Positions 17,102 through 26,606 are shown, counted from the first letter of the stretch. The stretch: DNA of 64,000 nt from Paenibacillus sp. JNUCC32 (GCF_014863545.1 NZ_CP062260.1:3224001-3288000), one strand, 5' to 3'. Notes: generated by a model from the sequence alone, not told the origin. Translations and numbers: made by a program.

Positions 17102-17818
17102 TTACTTCGGTACCTCCAGCTTGTAGCCTACTCCCCATACGGTCGTAATCATCGCTGCGGACTCCGTGGATACCTTATTCAATTTTTCGCGCAGACGCTT
17201 CACATGGGTATCGACCGTGCGAAGATCGCCAAAAAACTCGTAATTCCAAACATCCTTCAGCAGCTCTTCCCGCGAGAACACTTTGTCCGGGGATGAGGCC
17301 AAATAGTGCAGAAGTTCGTACTCCTTCGGCGTCAGGCTGATCTCATGCCCGCCGGCCGTCACGCGGTGGGCATCGTGTTCAATGATCAAATGAGGGAATA
17401 CGATGCTGTTGCTTGGATTCGGCTCCTTGCTCAGATAAGCCGTGGCGGACGAACGGCGCAATATGGCTTTAACGCGATAGATCACCTCGCGAGGACTGAA
17501 CGGTTTCACCACATAATCGTCGGCGCCCACCTCGAATCCCTGGACCCGGTTAATCTCCTCGCCTTTGGCGGTCAGCATCAGGATCGGCGTAGACTTTACC
17601 TGACGAAGGCGGGTGCATACTTCAACGCCGTCCATGCCGGGCAGCATGACATCCAGAATAACGAGCCCGTAATCCTCCGAGCTTGCTTTGCGAAGAGCGG
17701 TCTCCCCATCCTCCGCCTCCTCGATTTCATATCCTTCCTTCTCCAGATACATTTTCAACAAACGGCGAATCCGTTCCTCATCATCAACAACAAGAATGCG
17801 ATTTCCGTGCTCAGACAT
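17102..17818 (-). CDS. resD: Response regulator ResD (OmpR family)
   Basis: Transcription factor activated by ResE. 238 residues: receiver domain (1-125) with acidic pair D12/D13, phosphoacceptor D56 (LVILDVMLPGMDG) and K107-region VKPFSPRE, then a winged-helix DNA-binding domain (about 140-236; KEYELLHYLASSP, RTVDTHVKRLREK). Together with resE it follows resABC, separated by a hairpin that could let the regulators be made at a different level. Confidence 0.95.
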   Translation of the reverse strand: MSEHGNRILVVDDEERIRRLLKMYLEKEGYEIEEAEDGETALRKASSEDYGLVILDVMLPGMDGVEVCTRLRQVKSTPILMLTAKGEEINRVQGFEVGADDYVVKPFSPREVIYRVKAILRRSSATAYLSKEPNPSNSIVFPHLIIEHDAHRVTAGGHEISLTPKEYELLHYLASSPDKVFSREELLKDVWNYEFFGDLRTVDTHVKRLREKLNKVSTESAAMITTVWGVGYKLEVPK

Positions 17819-17852
17819 TGGCAGCCAACTCCTTCGTTTTTATAGGGAAAAT

Positions 17853-17889
17853 CAGAAGTGGCCCTCTTGATTAAGAAAGGGCCCTTCTG
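17853..17889 (-). terminator. Attenuator or terminator between resC and resD
   Basis: Minus-strand hairpin CAGAAGGGCCCT...AGGGCCACTTCTG followed by ATTTTCCC. It lies in the 100-nt gap between resC and resD and is likely a partial terminator inside the res locus. Confidence 0.7.
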
Positions 17890-17918
17890 ATTGTTAATTG
17901 ACATCTATTCAATTGCCA

Positions 17919-19172
17919 TTAGTCGGTGCCTGCATAGGAATGCAGACCCGCGATAATCAAGTTGACGCCGACCAGCGTGAACATGACCACGATAAAGCCG
18001 ATAACGGACAGCCAGGACGAATATTTGCCCTGCCAGCCGCGCGATAGCCGGAGATGAAGGTACACGCTGTAGAACAACCAAGTAATAAGCGCCCATACTT
18101 CCTTCGGATCCCAGCCCCAGAACCGGCCCCATGCGATCTCTGCCCAGATCATGGCAAAGATGAGACCGCCAAGCGTAAATACAGGGAAGCCGATCGCGAT
18201 GGCTCGATAACTGATTTCGTCCAGATCATCGGGATCCAGTCGATGGAGTGCGGGCTGAATGAATTTAGCCAGCGGTTTGCGCAGGATCAGGCGGAGCAAT
18301 CCGTAAAGGATCAATCCGGTGACCAGCGACCATACCACCGTGTTCAGCTTACGTCCTGCATTCACGCCGTGCATCCAGGACGGAGCTTCCATGAGCGGGG
18401 ATTTCATGCCCAAGAAGGACTGCATGCTCTCGGTCTCGCTCTGGTAAGGCGCGATTAGCGGAGGCATGTTATATTCCACTTTTACTATTGTACTATTTTC
18501 TGTCTTCGGGTCAACCAATGTCTGGTTAAACTCCGCCTGGTAACCGCCTGCACGGAAGCTGTACACCGACAAAATAAATCCGAGCAGCACCACGATGGCA
18601 AACATGACGAGCTCAAGCCAGCGCTGTTCCCTGCGCGAGCCCTTGTCCGTTCCGCCAAAGTTAACGGTCCGGAGCAGATGCATCAAGCCGGCAATAAAGC
18701 CGACCGCAAAAAACGCATCCCCCAGTGCCGCCAATGTAACGTGGATACCCAGCCAATAGGACTGAAGCGAAGGAATGAGCGGCTGCACCTGCTGCGGGAA
18801 CACGGCGGCATAGGCCATGATCAGGATTGCCAGCGGCAGTGCAAACAATCCGAGCAGCGATTTTTTGTAGATAAAATAAAGTACGAGGAAGGCAATCATG
18901 ATTGCCATCGACAAGAAGGACATGAACTCATACATATTGCTGACCGGCACATGCCCCGAGCCCGCCCATCTAGTAAAGAAGTACAGCAAGTGTCCGATCA
19001 AACCGATCGTTGTCGTAACAAATGCGATCTTGCCCCACTTCGCCAAATGGGCTTCCGGGTCGCGTTTGCGGAACCGGCGTCCCATGACGGCAAGTGCGTA
19101 CATGATAAATGCCACGCAGTATAAGGTAAAGGCAACGATAAATGCGTCGCCGCTGAAATCAATTAGATTCAT
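17919..19172 (-). CDS. resC: Cytochrome c biogenesis protein ResC/CcsA
   Basis: With ResB, handles haem delivery across the membrane and its attachment to apocytochrome c (System II). 417 residues with about eight transmembrane segments; the haem-handling WWD-type region is RFWGWDPKEVWALITW near residue 345. ATG 19172 follows AGGGGGA by seven bases and overlaps the end of resB by 14 nt; the open frame extends 12 codons without a better site. Confidence 0.95.
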   Translation of the reverse strand: MNLIDFSGDAFIVAFTLYCVAFIMYALAVMGRRFRKRDPEAHLAKWGKIAFVTTTIGLIGHLLYFFTRWAGSGHVPVSNMYEFMSFLSMAIMIAFLVLYFIYKKSLLGLFALPLAILIMAYAAVFPQQVQPLIPSLQSYWLGIHVTLAALGDAFFAVGFIAGLMHLLRTVNFGGTDKGSRREQRWLELVMFAIVVLLGFILSVYSFRAGGYQAEFNQTLVDPKTENSTIVKVEYNMPPLIAPYQSETESMQSFLGMKSPLMEAPSWMHGVNAGRKLNTVVWSLVTGLILYGLLRLILRKPLAKFIQPALHRLDPDDLDEISYRAIAIGFPVFTLGGLIFAMIWAEIAWGRFWGWDPKEVWALITWLFYSVYLHLRLSRGWQGKYSSWLSVIGFIVVMFTLVGVNLIIAGLHSYAGTD

Positions 19173-20862
19173 GCTTAGTCCCCCTGTTATTCTCCAATGA
19201 CTTTTCATCGACTTCGATATTCATTTGCTTGAGGATTCCGGAGATCTCCTTGCGAAGTCCAAACCAGTTCTTGTTCGTATGCGCGCCCAGCGTCAGCGTT
19301 CCGTTATCAATACGCAGCCAGATCCGGCGATGGGTGAAATAAAAGCCCATGACCAGGCCGATCATACCAATGAAACAACCAACCCAAATGAACGGCATGG
19401 CTTTATCCACACGAATATTCAGATAAGTCGTCGATTCCGAAAAGTCCACATCGTCCATGCTGAGCACATCCAGTTTTACGAGTGCCTCGCCACCCGCCAG
19501 CTGCGCATTGATCGCTTCCTGATTGAAGCGTTCCTTATCGATCTGTTTAGGGAAGTAGAAGTACTGAACGCCTTCCTTCGGCAGATCAGGTCCCTTAATC
19601 AGAAATAAGAATGCAGGCGCATTCGGGTTAGGTGACAGGTTGACCGGCTTGCCGTTATCGCCCAGCCCAAAATCGGTGAAGGACTGTGTAAGCGTTAACG
19701 TATATTCCCCTGCCTTATACTCTCTTTGGGGATCGTTGATGGACAGCGTGATTTTGCCGTATTCCTTACCGCTCTTGCTGTCAATCAGCACCGGCGAAAC
19801 CGTACGGAGAATCGGGGTCAGATCATAATCGAATTGATAAGCCTTTAACCCTTTGTAATTGAGCGGATGGTTCACCTCGATGTTATGGCGCGTCAATTCC
19901 ACGAGCTGAGGCTCTTTATCGAGATCGTCGCAATTGGCCTCGCACATATACAGGATGGCCTGGGTTTGGAATTCCTTCGGCAGCACCTTGTTCTTGCCTT
20001 TGAATTCTTCAGGCATATCGTCTTCGGTATAGAATTCAACCTTAAAGCCGTCGTTCAATAAATAGTAGCTGGTGTTCTTGATGTGCACCGGCTCATCCTG
20101 AGGAAAGGCCATATGCTCGTCCATATGCAGTCCCGGCAGGTTCCGTCCCAAAACAGCAAGAAGGAAGATAATCAGGCCGATGTGAAGAACATAGGGGCCC
20201 CAGCGGCTGAACCGTTGCTTCTCAGCCAGAAGCGTTCCGCCGTCCGTTCGAACGCGATAGCCCTTTTTCTTAATGACCGGTTTAATCCGTTCAACCCAGT
20301 CGGCCCCGTCCACTTGGACTTGTCCTTGGTATACCACCTTCTGCCGGGTAAGGAAGGACATATGCTTCGGTATCCGTTGTCTGCTGAGCGCTTTGTAGAG
20401 CGGCAGGACACGGTCAAGACTGCAAATGACAAGCGATGCGCCGATCATGACGAGCAGCAGAACGAACCACCAAGACGTATATGTATGTGACAGCCCGAGC
20501 AAGTAATAAATATGCCCCAGCTGTCCGTACTCCTCTTTGTAGTAGACAGAGGGGTCAATGTTAAGGAATGTGCTCTCCTGCGGAAAGATGGTCCCCAGCG
20601 AGGAGCCGATCAAGGTTAGCAATATGAGATATATTGCTACTTTTACCGAAGAGAAGAAATTCCATACCCGATCGATAATACCGGGATTTTCTTTCTGCGA
20701 TCGACGGGCAACGCCGTCATACCGCATTTCCAGAATCGGCTGGGCCTCCGCTTCCTCGGTCAGCGGCTTGCCGCAAGCCTCGCAGAGGACCGTCCCCGTT
20801 GGATTCTGGTGTCCACAATCACACTTCGTATTCTGGATCAAAGGCTTGGAACCTTGACTCAT
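19159..20862 (-). CDS. resB: Cytochrome c biogenesis protein ResB with N-terminal zinc ribbon
   Basis: Partner of ResC in System II cytochrome c maturation. 567 residues. An unusual N-terminal cytoplasmic region carries CDCGHQNPTGTVLCEACGKP (Cys 14, 16, 29, 32), a likely zinc ribbon, before TM segments near 75-95, 130-150 and 228-248, a large exterior domain (about 250-505) and a last TM near 507-530. Overlaps resA by 4 nt upstream and resC by 14 nt downstream, so the trio is translationally coupled. Confidence 0.94.
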   Translation of the reverse strand: MSQGSKPLIQNTKCDCGHQNPTGTVLCEACGKPLTEEAEAQPILEMRYDGVARRSQKENPGIIDRVWNFFSSVKVAIYLILLTLIGSSLGTIFPQESTFLNIDPSVYYKEEYGQLGHIYYLLGLSHTYTSWWFVLLLVMIGASLVICSLDRVLPLYKALSRQRIPKHMSFLTRQKVVYQGQVQVDGADWVERIKPVIKKKGYRVRTDGGTLLAEKQRFSRWGPYVLHIGLIIFLLAVLGRNLPGLHMDEHMAFPQDEPVHIKNTSYYLLNDGFKVEFYTEDDMPEEFKGKNKVLPKEFQTQAILYMCEANCDDLDKEPQLVELTRHNIEVNHPLNYKGLKAYQFDYDLTPILRTVSPVLIDSKSGKEYGKITLSINDPQREYKAGEYTLTLTQSFTDFGLGDNGKPVNLSPNPNAPAFLFLIKGPDLPKEGVQYFYFPKQIDKERFNQEAINAQLAGGEALVKLDVLSMDDVDFSESTTYLNIRVDKAMPFIWVGCFIGMIGLVMGFYFTHRRIWLRIDNGTLTLGAHTNKNWFGLRKEISGILKQMNIEVDEKSLENNRGTKHESN

Positions 20863-21386
20863 TTCGCATTCACCAACTGTTCAATTTGTTTGTCAAGGGT
20901 GTTCAAATCCAGTTCGCCTATGCGAATATGGTCAATCTTGCCGGAGGCCGTAACAAAAAAGGTGGTTGGCATAGGCCCAACTCCGAAGCTGGCAACAGCG
21001 TTCCGCTTGGGATCCATCAGGATGGGGAATTTCACGCCGGTTTGAGCAACAAAATTCTCCACGGTCATTTTGTTTTCGCCCACATTGATTCCGATGATCT
21101 CAACGCCCTGGCTGCTCCATTTTTCCCACTGGGCTTGAAGTGCCGGCATTTCCCGCACGCACGGCGGACAGTAGGTGCCCCAGAAATTAATAACCCTGGC
21201 CTTGCCTTCGTATTCACTCATGGTATGTACGTTGCCATCCATGCCTAGAAGTTCGAAATCCGCTGCCTTTTGCCCTACTTTGGGAACCTCATCAGAGCCG
21301 AATACAACGGTTGCAACGGCGTACACTCCGATCAGGATGATGGCAAGCAGAATAACAATCTGTACGCTTTTCTTAGATTTGCCCAT
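20859..21386 (-). CDS. resA: Thiol-disulfide oxidoreductase ResA
   Basis: Membrane-anchored thioredoxin-like protein that reduces the CxxCH cysteines of apocytochrome c before haem attachment. 175 residues: N-terminal anchor (about 8-28), thioredoxin fold with active site GTYCPPCVRE (Cys 74 and 77 region), where B. subtilis has CEPC. The cis-Pro loop GVGPMPTTFFV is present. First gene of resABC. Confidence 0.95.
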   Translation of the reverse strand: MGKSKKSVQIVILLAIILIGVYAVATVVFGSDEVPKVGQKAADFELLGMDGNVHTMSEYEGKARVINFWGTYCPPCVREMPALQAQWEKWSSQGVEIIGINVGENKMTVENFVAQTGVKFPILMDPKRNAVASFGVGPMPTTFFVTASGKIDHIRIGELDLNTLDKQIEQLVNAK

Positions 21387-21511
21387 AAAGCAGCAGCTTC
21401 CTTTCTATGACATTCATCATATCGCATACTACGGGTGTGAACATCCTATGAACAATTATAACGAAATTTGTCATAAACGCCGCTCGCCATTTTGAATATT
21501 ATGTGTCGGGT

Positions 21512-22267
21512 TTAACGTTTTTTCTTCGGTTTCCCGCCCGGCTTTGCGGCTTTCGCCATTTGCAGGAGCTGGTTGATTTCGTCCGCCGTCAAATGGCGGT
21601 ACAGGCCCCGCTTTAAATTTTGCAGCAGCAGATCCCCGTAAGATATCCGCTTCAATCTCAATACCGGATGGGAAATCGCTTCGAACATTCTTCTCACTTG
21701 ACGGTTGCGGCCTTCATGAATCGTGATCGAAATAACGGATTGTTTATTGTCCGGATCCACGTCCTTATATTCCACTTCCGCAGGAGACGTCATTCCGTCC
21801 TCCAGCATAATCCCTTGTCGAAGCTTGTCCAGCTCGGTGCCGTGGGGCACCCCTTTCACGGTAGCCAAATAAGTCTTGGGCACATGGTATTTGGGGTGGC
21901 TGAGCAGATTGGCAAACTCCCCGTCGTTGGTCAGGAGCAAAAGCCCCTCCGTATCGTAGTCCAAACGTCCAATCGGGTATACCCGCTCTTTAATGCCTTT
22001 GAGATAATCCGATACAATTTTACGGCCTTCGGGATCAGAAGCGCTTGTAATGACTCCCTTCGGCTTATTCAGCATGACATATACCTTTTTCTCATTCTTA
22101 ATCGGTTTGCCTGAAACCGTAATGATATCCTGGGCTGGATCGGCCTTCGTGCCGAGCTCGGTAACGGTCTCCCCGTTTACCTGCACCTTGCCCTCAAGAA
22201 TCAATTCCTCGCACTTGCGGCGGGAAGCGACTCCGGCCTGTGCCATAATTTTCTGTAATCTCTCCAT
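21512..22267 (-). CDS. rluB: 23S rRNA pseudouridine synthase RluB type
   Basis: Makes a pseudouridine in the peptidyl-transferase region of 23S rRNA. 251 residues: S4 domain (1-60, MERLQKIMAQAGVASRRKCEELI), catalytic domain with the family motif GRLDYDTEGLLLLTNDG (catalytic Asp), and a basic Lys-rich tail. Upstream of resA in the same direction, as in many Bacillales (rluB-resA). Confidence 0.95.
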   Translation of the reverse strand: MERLQKIMAQAGVASRRKCEELILEGKVQVNGETVTELGTKADPAQDIITVSGKPIKNEKKVYVMLNKPKGVITSASDPEGRKIVSDYLKGIKERVYPIGRLDYDTEGLLLLTNDGEFANLLSHPKYHVPKTYLATVKGVPHGTELDKLRQGIMLEDGMTSPAEVEYKDVDPDNKQSVISITIHEGRNRQVRRMFEAISHPVLRLKRISYGDLLLQNLKRGLYRHLTADEINQLLQMAKAAKPGGKPKKKR

Positions 22268-22288
22268 GTTCGTTAGGTCACCTCATTC

Positions 22289-22627
22289 CTAATGATAACC
22301 ATCGACAGGATAAATCACAAGCGCGTTCCATGGAAAATGTGCCCCTGGGCAGGAGTCGGAGTGGGGAAATAGGTACAGGGGGGAAATATCATGGAGTCTG
22401 GACAGCTCCAAAATGATTTTGCTGGCGGTAAACAGCTGCGTTTTCTGGTCCAGCGTCATCGACTCGTAGCTGGCATTGAAGTCGCCTTCCAGACAGATGT
22501 GGATCTGTCCCGGTTGGACCAGCACGGAAGCAGCGGACACGGAGCCGTCCGGATGGATCTTAAAATCCCAGTTCCGCGGTTCCTGCGCGCACACCGTATG
22601 ATGAATAACAAAACCCTCGATTTCCAT
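22289..22627 (-). CDS. Minimal peptidoglycan amidase-like protein
   Basis: 112 residues with hallmarks of the Amidase_2/PGRP fold: an early HHT (about residue 9), ICLEGDF in the middle, and HSDSCPGAHFPW near the end, which is the zinc His plus the C-PG-FPW signature. There is no signal peptide and the fold is shorter than usual N-acetylmuramoyl-L-alanine amidases (about 140-170), so it may be an internal or mother-cell enzyme, or inactive. ATG 22627 follows AGGGGTG; the frame extends 15 codons upstream. It lies between rluB and the spm-dacB cluster; a sporulation role is only a guess. Confidence 0.78.
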   Translation of the reverse strand: MEIEGFVIHHTVCAQEPRNWDFKIHPDGSVSAASVLVQPGQIHICLEGDFNASYESMTLDQKTQLFTASKIILELSRLHDISPLYLFPHSDSCPGAHFPWNALVIYPVDGYH

Positions 22628-22775
22628 TCCATCACCCCTACTACAAATTGTGATTGCAGCAGTATATGACATGGCGGAATCAAGGGTATAGGCATACGTC
22701 CTGTTACATTGAAAAAACGCACCTTCTTACTATATGCCTTGCTTTTGGCTTTCTGACAGTCGTCCGTGAAATCAA

Positions 22776-23309
22776 TTAACCGAACACCAGCAAGCAAACG
22801 GCAATCGCCGCAATAAACCCGACCAAATCGGAGAACAGTCCGACCTTCAACGCATAGCGGCCATTGCGGATGCCCACGGCGCCAAAATAGACGGTCAACA
22901 CGTACAAGGTTGTGTCCGTGCTTCCCTGTATGGTCGAAGCGATTCGGCCGATCATCGAATCCGGTCCGTATGCGCGGATCAGCTCCGTTGTGTAAGCGAG
23001 GGAGCCCGTACCTGTCAGCGGCCGTAATATTCCCAAAGGCAGTATCTCGCTCGGTACGCCGAGCGATTGCAGAAAAGGGCCCGTCCAACCGACAAAAAAC
23101 TCCAGGGCGCCGGAAGAGCGGAATACGCTTATGGCTACCATCATGCCGACCAAATGCGGAATGATTCCGATCGCCGTGGAGAAGCCGTCCTTGGCTCCGT
23201 CCACAAACGATTCGTATACGGGCACTTTGCGCGTATAAGCATAAAGAGGAATAAATGCGATAATAATGGGTATTGACCAGGCGGAAACGATATTAATCCA
23301 AGACAGCAA
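22776..23309 (-). CDS. spmB: Spore maturation protein SpmB
   Basis: Needed with SpmA for full dehydration of the spore core. 177 residues, a NupG/Gate-domain membrane protein (GIIPHLVGMMVAISVFRSSG; IQGSTDTTLYVLTVYFGAVG). TTG start at 23309 just after the spmA stop, with GGGGTGA upstream. Order dacB-spmA-spmB is the same as in B. subtilis, where the operon is made in the mother cell under sigma-E. Confidence 0.95.
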   Translation of the reverse strand: MLSWINIVSAWSIPIIIAFIPLYAYTRKVPVYESFVDGAKDGFSTAIGIIPHLVGMMVAISVFRSSGALEFFVGWTGPFLQSLGVPSEILPLGILRPLTGTGSLAYTTELIRAYGPDSMIGRIASTIQGSTDTTLYVLTVYFGAVGIRNGRYALKVGLFSDLVGFIAAIAVCLLVFG

Positions 23310-23315
23310 GACTCA

Positions 23316-23948
23316 TCACCCCTTCACGTCCGGGTTCAGGCCTGTACCGATTCCGGGCGGCTTCTGGCGGCGCATCGTTCGTCTGCGATACCAACGGTCG
23401 GCGATAATAGCTGCGGCCGTCGCAATCGCAGTGGCCAATAGCGTGGTTCCGACGATTTCCGAAGGATTGGCAGATTCATAATTAAGCCGGATCGCGATTA
23501 GCGTTGTCGGTATCAGCGTAATGCTGGCCGTGTTTAACGCCAGGAGCGTGCACATCGCGGCAGACGCCGTTTCCTTATCCGGATTCAATTTCTGAAGCTC
23601 CTGCATCGCTTTGATTCCCATCGGAGTCGCCGCATTGCCCAGACCGAACAAATTCGCGCTCATATTGGACAATATGTATCCCATTGCGGGATGGTTTTTC
23701 GGTACATCCGGGAACAGGAAGCGGACAACCGGCCCCAGCAGCCTGGCCACTTTTTTCAGGAGACCCGCGTCCTCTGCGAGCCGCATCATGCCAAGCCAGA
23801 ATACCAGTATGCTGATAAGACCGAAGGAGACGGTAACGCCCGTTTGGGCTCCGTCGAATGCGGCTTTCGTGACGCTGTCGATGTTCCCGTTGACGGCCGC
23901 AAAACCAAAGCCGATCACAAGCATCCCCATCCAAATCAAATTGATCAT
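23316..23948 (-). CDS. spmA: Spore maturation protein SpmA
   Basis: 210-residue membrane protein with several hydrophobic segments and the Gate-type motifs GLGNAATPMGIKAMQEL and LLALNTASITLIPTTLIAIR. Acts with SpmB and the DacB carboxypeptidase in spore core dehydration and cortex maturation. Sixty bases after the dacB stop. Confidence 0.95.
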   Translation of the reverse strand: MINLIWMGMLVIGFGFAAVNGNIDSVTKAAFDGAQTGVTVSFGLISILVFWLGMMRLAEDAGLLKKVARLLGPVVRFLFPDVPKNHPAMGYILSNMSANLFGLGNAATPMGIKAMQELQKLNPDKETASAAMCTLLALNTASITLIPTTLIAIRLNYESANPSEIVGTTLLATAIATAAAIIADRWYRRRTMRRQKPPGIGTGLNPDVKG

Positions 23949-24007
23949 CTCTTCGCCCCCGTTTTGCTGCCCCGCTGTTAAGAGAATACACGATTCTTTA
24001 GCGAAGG

Positions 24008-25192
24008 CTAGTTATGTGCGCCCCTGAACAGATGCCGAAGCACTTCTCCTGCAGACTGCCAAAGCGACAAGGAACCGACAGGTCCCAGAGCGCTCCTGGA
24101 CTTTTGCAAGGCCTCAGGGACTTCAGGAAGTTTGCTTCCTTCCGCGTAGACCGGAACCTTGCCGATGCTGACATTATCGAGCAGCAGCTCAATATGCCCC
24201 CGCAGCCCAAAAGACAAGTCGGGCGTGCTTGTTTTATGCAGGACCAGTCTCTTCACCAGGCGCGCTTCCTCATCATGCGCGAACGCATAAGTGAAGGAAC
24301 TGCCCGTGACGAGCGGATAGCCCTGGATTTTCTGTCCCTTTTCCGTGACCTTTTTCAGTGGAAAATGAGCAAAGCCGTAATCCAGCATGTTGGAATGGTC
24401 GTTCCAATCGTTGCCGTCATTCAGCGTTACTGCTGCGATTTGCTGACCGTTACGAGTAGCGGAGCTCACCAGGCAGCGGAATGCTTTTTTGGTGTAACCC
24501 GTTTTGACGCCGTCCGCCCCTTCGTAGAAGCGCAGCATTTTGTTTTTGTTGTCCCATTTGTAGTCCCATGCTTCATTCGGGTTGGGCGCTTTCTTGGTAG
24601 GGGTTTTGACGATCTCGCTAAAGACCGGATTCTTGAGGGCATATGCCGTCAGTTTGGCTACGTCATGCGCTGACGAGTAATGCTCGTCGTGATCCAGTCC
24701 ATGCGGATTCATAAAATGCGAATTCGTCATGCCGAGCGAGGCGGCCTTCTCGTTCATCAATAACACAAAGCCTTCTTCCGTACCGCCGACATGCTCCGCA
24801 ATGGCCGTGGCAGCATCGTTGCCGGAGCGCAGCATCAAGCCGTACAGCAGATTCTCAAGGGTCATCTCCTCTCCAAGCCTCAGGAAGATCGAGGAGCCCT
24901 CTTTGGCAAAAGCATTCTTGGAGACTTTGACGCGATCATCCAGCTTACCGTGTTCAATGGCCACGATGGCGGTCATTATCTTGGTCAAGCTGGCGATTCT
25001 TAAACGCTCGTCCCCGTTCTTGCTGTACAGCATTCTCCCGGACGTCACGTCAATCAGCGCAGCTGCCTGTGCATGATTGGACGGGCCTTGCTCGTGATCT
25101 GCGTGTACAGGGACAGCCGTAACCAGCAAGCAGCATATGGCGATCAACATGGATAACATAGACTTGCGGTTCGTCCATTTCATTTTCATCAT
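24008..25192 (-). CDS. dacB: Sporulation D-alanyl-D-alanine carboxypeptidase DacB (PBP5*)
   Basis: Trims stem peptides of the spore cortex, lowering its cross-linking. 394 residues: signal peptide (1-31, cleaved after VHA), then the S11 peptidase domain with SLTKI (SxxK, Ser near 68), RSGNDA (SxN, near 122) and KTG (VKTGYTKKA, near 232), and a C-terminal beta-rich domain. ATG with GGAGG five bases upstream. First gene of dacB-spmA-spmB. Confidence 0.95.
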   Translation of the reverse strand: MMKMKWTNRKSMLSMLIAICCLLVTAVPVHADHEQGPSNHAQAAALIDVTSGRMLYSKNGDERLRIASLTKIMTAIVAIEHGKLDDRVKVSKNAFAKEGSSIFLRLGEEMTLENLLYGLMLRSGNDAATAIAEHVGGTEEGFVLLMNEKAASLGMTNSHFMNPHGLDHDEHYSSAHDVAKLTAYALKNPVFSEIVKTPTKKAPNPNEAWDYKWDNKNKMLRFYEGADGVKTGYTKKAFRCLVSSATRNGQQIAAVTLNDGNDWNDHSNMLDYGFAHFPLKKVTEKGQKIQGYPLVTGSSFTYAFAHDEEARLVKRLVLHKTSTPDLSFGLRGHIELLLDNVSIGKVPVYAEGSKLPEVPEALQKSRSALGPVGSLSLWQSAGEVLRHLFRGAHN

Positions 25193-25266
25193 TTTATCCT
25201 CCGGTGTTCAGAAATCTTGTACAAGTATATGTCGTCCTCGCTGAAGGTATGTCCATTTCATTGCAG

Positions 25267-25299
25267 CAAAAATCCCTTCCGTTATGAACGAAAGGGATC
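25267..25299 (-). terminator. Terminator after ytfJ
   Basis: Minus-strand hairpin GATCCCTTTCGTT...AACGGAAGGGAT followed by TTTTTGC. Confidence 0.85.
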
Positions 25300-25311
25300 T
25301 GCCCGCTTCAA

Positions 25312-25761
25312 TCAGTATGCCGGGGGAGGCGTCGTGCTGCCTGCGGCATTGCTTCCCGATTGAAACATCGACTGGATTTGATCAAGTAAATACGGGGTCG
25401 CATCGATAATCCGTTCAAACAGATGTGTCTGGTTGTCCAGCGGAACGATGTGCACGCCTTCTTTACCCACGACCAGGAAAGCTATGGGCCGGATGGACAC
25501 GCCGCCGCCGCTGCCGCCGCCAAAAGGAAGGGCATTATGGTCGGTATGCGTCCCGTTAGCGGTATTATGGTGTGTGCCGCCTGCTTCAACGTTGTAGTCG
25601 CTCCCGCCCGCTGCGAAACCAAACGCCACCTTACTGATTGGCAAAATGACGCTGCCGTCAGGTGTATTCACGGGGTCGCCTACGATCGTATTCACGTCCA
25701 CCATTCCCTTGATGTTCTCCATAGCCGTTTGCATCAAGCCTTGAATAGGGTGTTCTGCCAT
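25312..25761 (-). CDS. ytfJ: Sporulation protein YtfJ (GerW)
   Basis: Forespore protein; in B. subtilis needed for germination with L-alanine. 149 residues: MENIKGMVDVNTIVGDP start, conserved VILPISKVAFGFAAGG and a glycine-rich stretch GGGSGGGVSIRPIAFLVV, which are the family hallmarks. Overlaps ytfI by 28 nt, so the two are coupled. Confidence 0.95.
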   Translation of the reverse strand: MAEHPIQGLMQTAMENIKGMVDVNTIVGDPVNTPDGSVILPISKVAFGFAAGGSDYNVEAGGTHHNTANGTHTDHNALPFGGGSGGGVSIRPIAFLVVGKEGVHIVPLDNQTHLFERIIDATPYLLDQIQSMFQSGSNAAGSTTPPPAY

Positions 25762-26414
25762 GATCTAACTCCTCCTTTCACCTTTAACACGCGAACTATA
25801 AGTACCAGTCCAGCATACATAGCTTTTCCGCAGGAGATTTTCGCTATGCAGCAAAGCTCTGTGGAAATTTGCGGCGGACCGTTAAAGACCGGTACCACCT
25901 GGATTTCCGGCAGCTCATCCATAATCAGCCGGTACGACATCCAACCCATAATGGTATGCTTAACAGCATGAAGCAATCCGGTTGCAACCGCGGTATCGGC
26001 CGCATGCTCCAAGGCAATCCGGGTTGACCAGCGCACATCCATGAGATGAACGGCCGCCATCGTTTGCCTTGCCCACTTTTTAAATCCCTTCGTAGTCAGC
26101 AAAACCCGCACATAGTCCCTGTATCGTATGGTTCGTCTTGAAGTTTCTTTGTCTTCTTTGGAACCGAGCGCAGTCCCCTCGTCCACGGGAACGGTCTCTT
26201 TTTTATACTCAATGCCCCCGTTGGCCAAATGAAAGGGAACTTCGTATTTGCGCGTGATCCATCCAAAGAGCATTTTCATTTCCGCCAATACTTTATATTC
26301 ATTTTTTCTTAAAACCACATCCAGCTTTATCGTGACCTTCGAGCTTAGCACAACGATCAGCAATACGATAAGGAGAACGACCAGACCGACCGCAAGAAAG
26401 ATCCATATCCTCAC
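25734..26414 (-). CDS. ytfI: DUF2953 membrane-anchored protein (YtfI)
   Basis: 226 residues: one N-terminal transmembrane anchor (about 5-25) and a soluble domain with KYEVPFHLANGGI and a DVRWSTRIALEHAADTAVATG segment typical of DUF2953. Biochemical role unknown; always paired with ytfJ in sporeformers, so sporulation-linked. Confidence 0.93.
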   Translation of the reverse strand: MRIWIFLAVGLVVLLIVLLIVVLSSKVTIKLDVVLRKNEYKVLAEMKMLFGWITRKYEVPFHLANGGIEYKKETVPVDEGTALGSKEDKETSRRTIRYRDYVRVLLTTKGFKKWARQTMAAVHLMDVRWSTRIALEHAADTAVATGLLHAVKHTIMGWMSYRLIMDELPEIQVVPVFNGPPQISTELCCIAKISCGKAMYAGLVLIVRVLKVKGGVRSWQNTLFKA

Positions 26415-26529
26415 GAAGTAACCCCCAAAACGAACTTAGTAAAATGTAATCCGCTTGGCTTAGTATGGCAAAAGGGTCTCCAAATGATGCGAAACTGCTC
26501 CGATCCTCTGCTTTCATATGCCGGAACGA

Positions 26530-26571
26530 CAAAAAAAGGTCCCGGACGCGGATTATCCACGCTCAGGACCC
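26530..26571 (-). terminator. Terminator after scpB
   Basis: Minus-strand hairpin GGGTCC...GCGTGGATAATCCGC...GGGACC followed by TTTTTTTG. Confidence 0.85.
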
Positions 26572-26606
26572 ATTTCTCAAATGAAGCATTATACAATATA
26601 TTGTGG

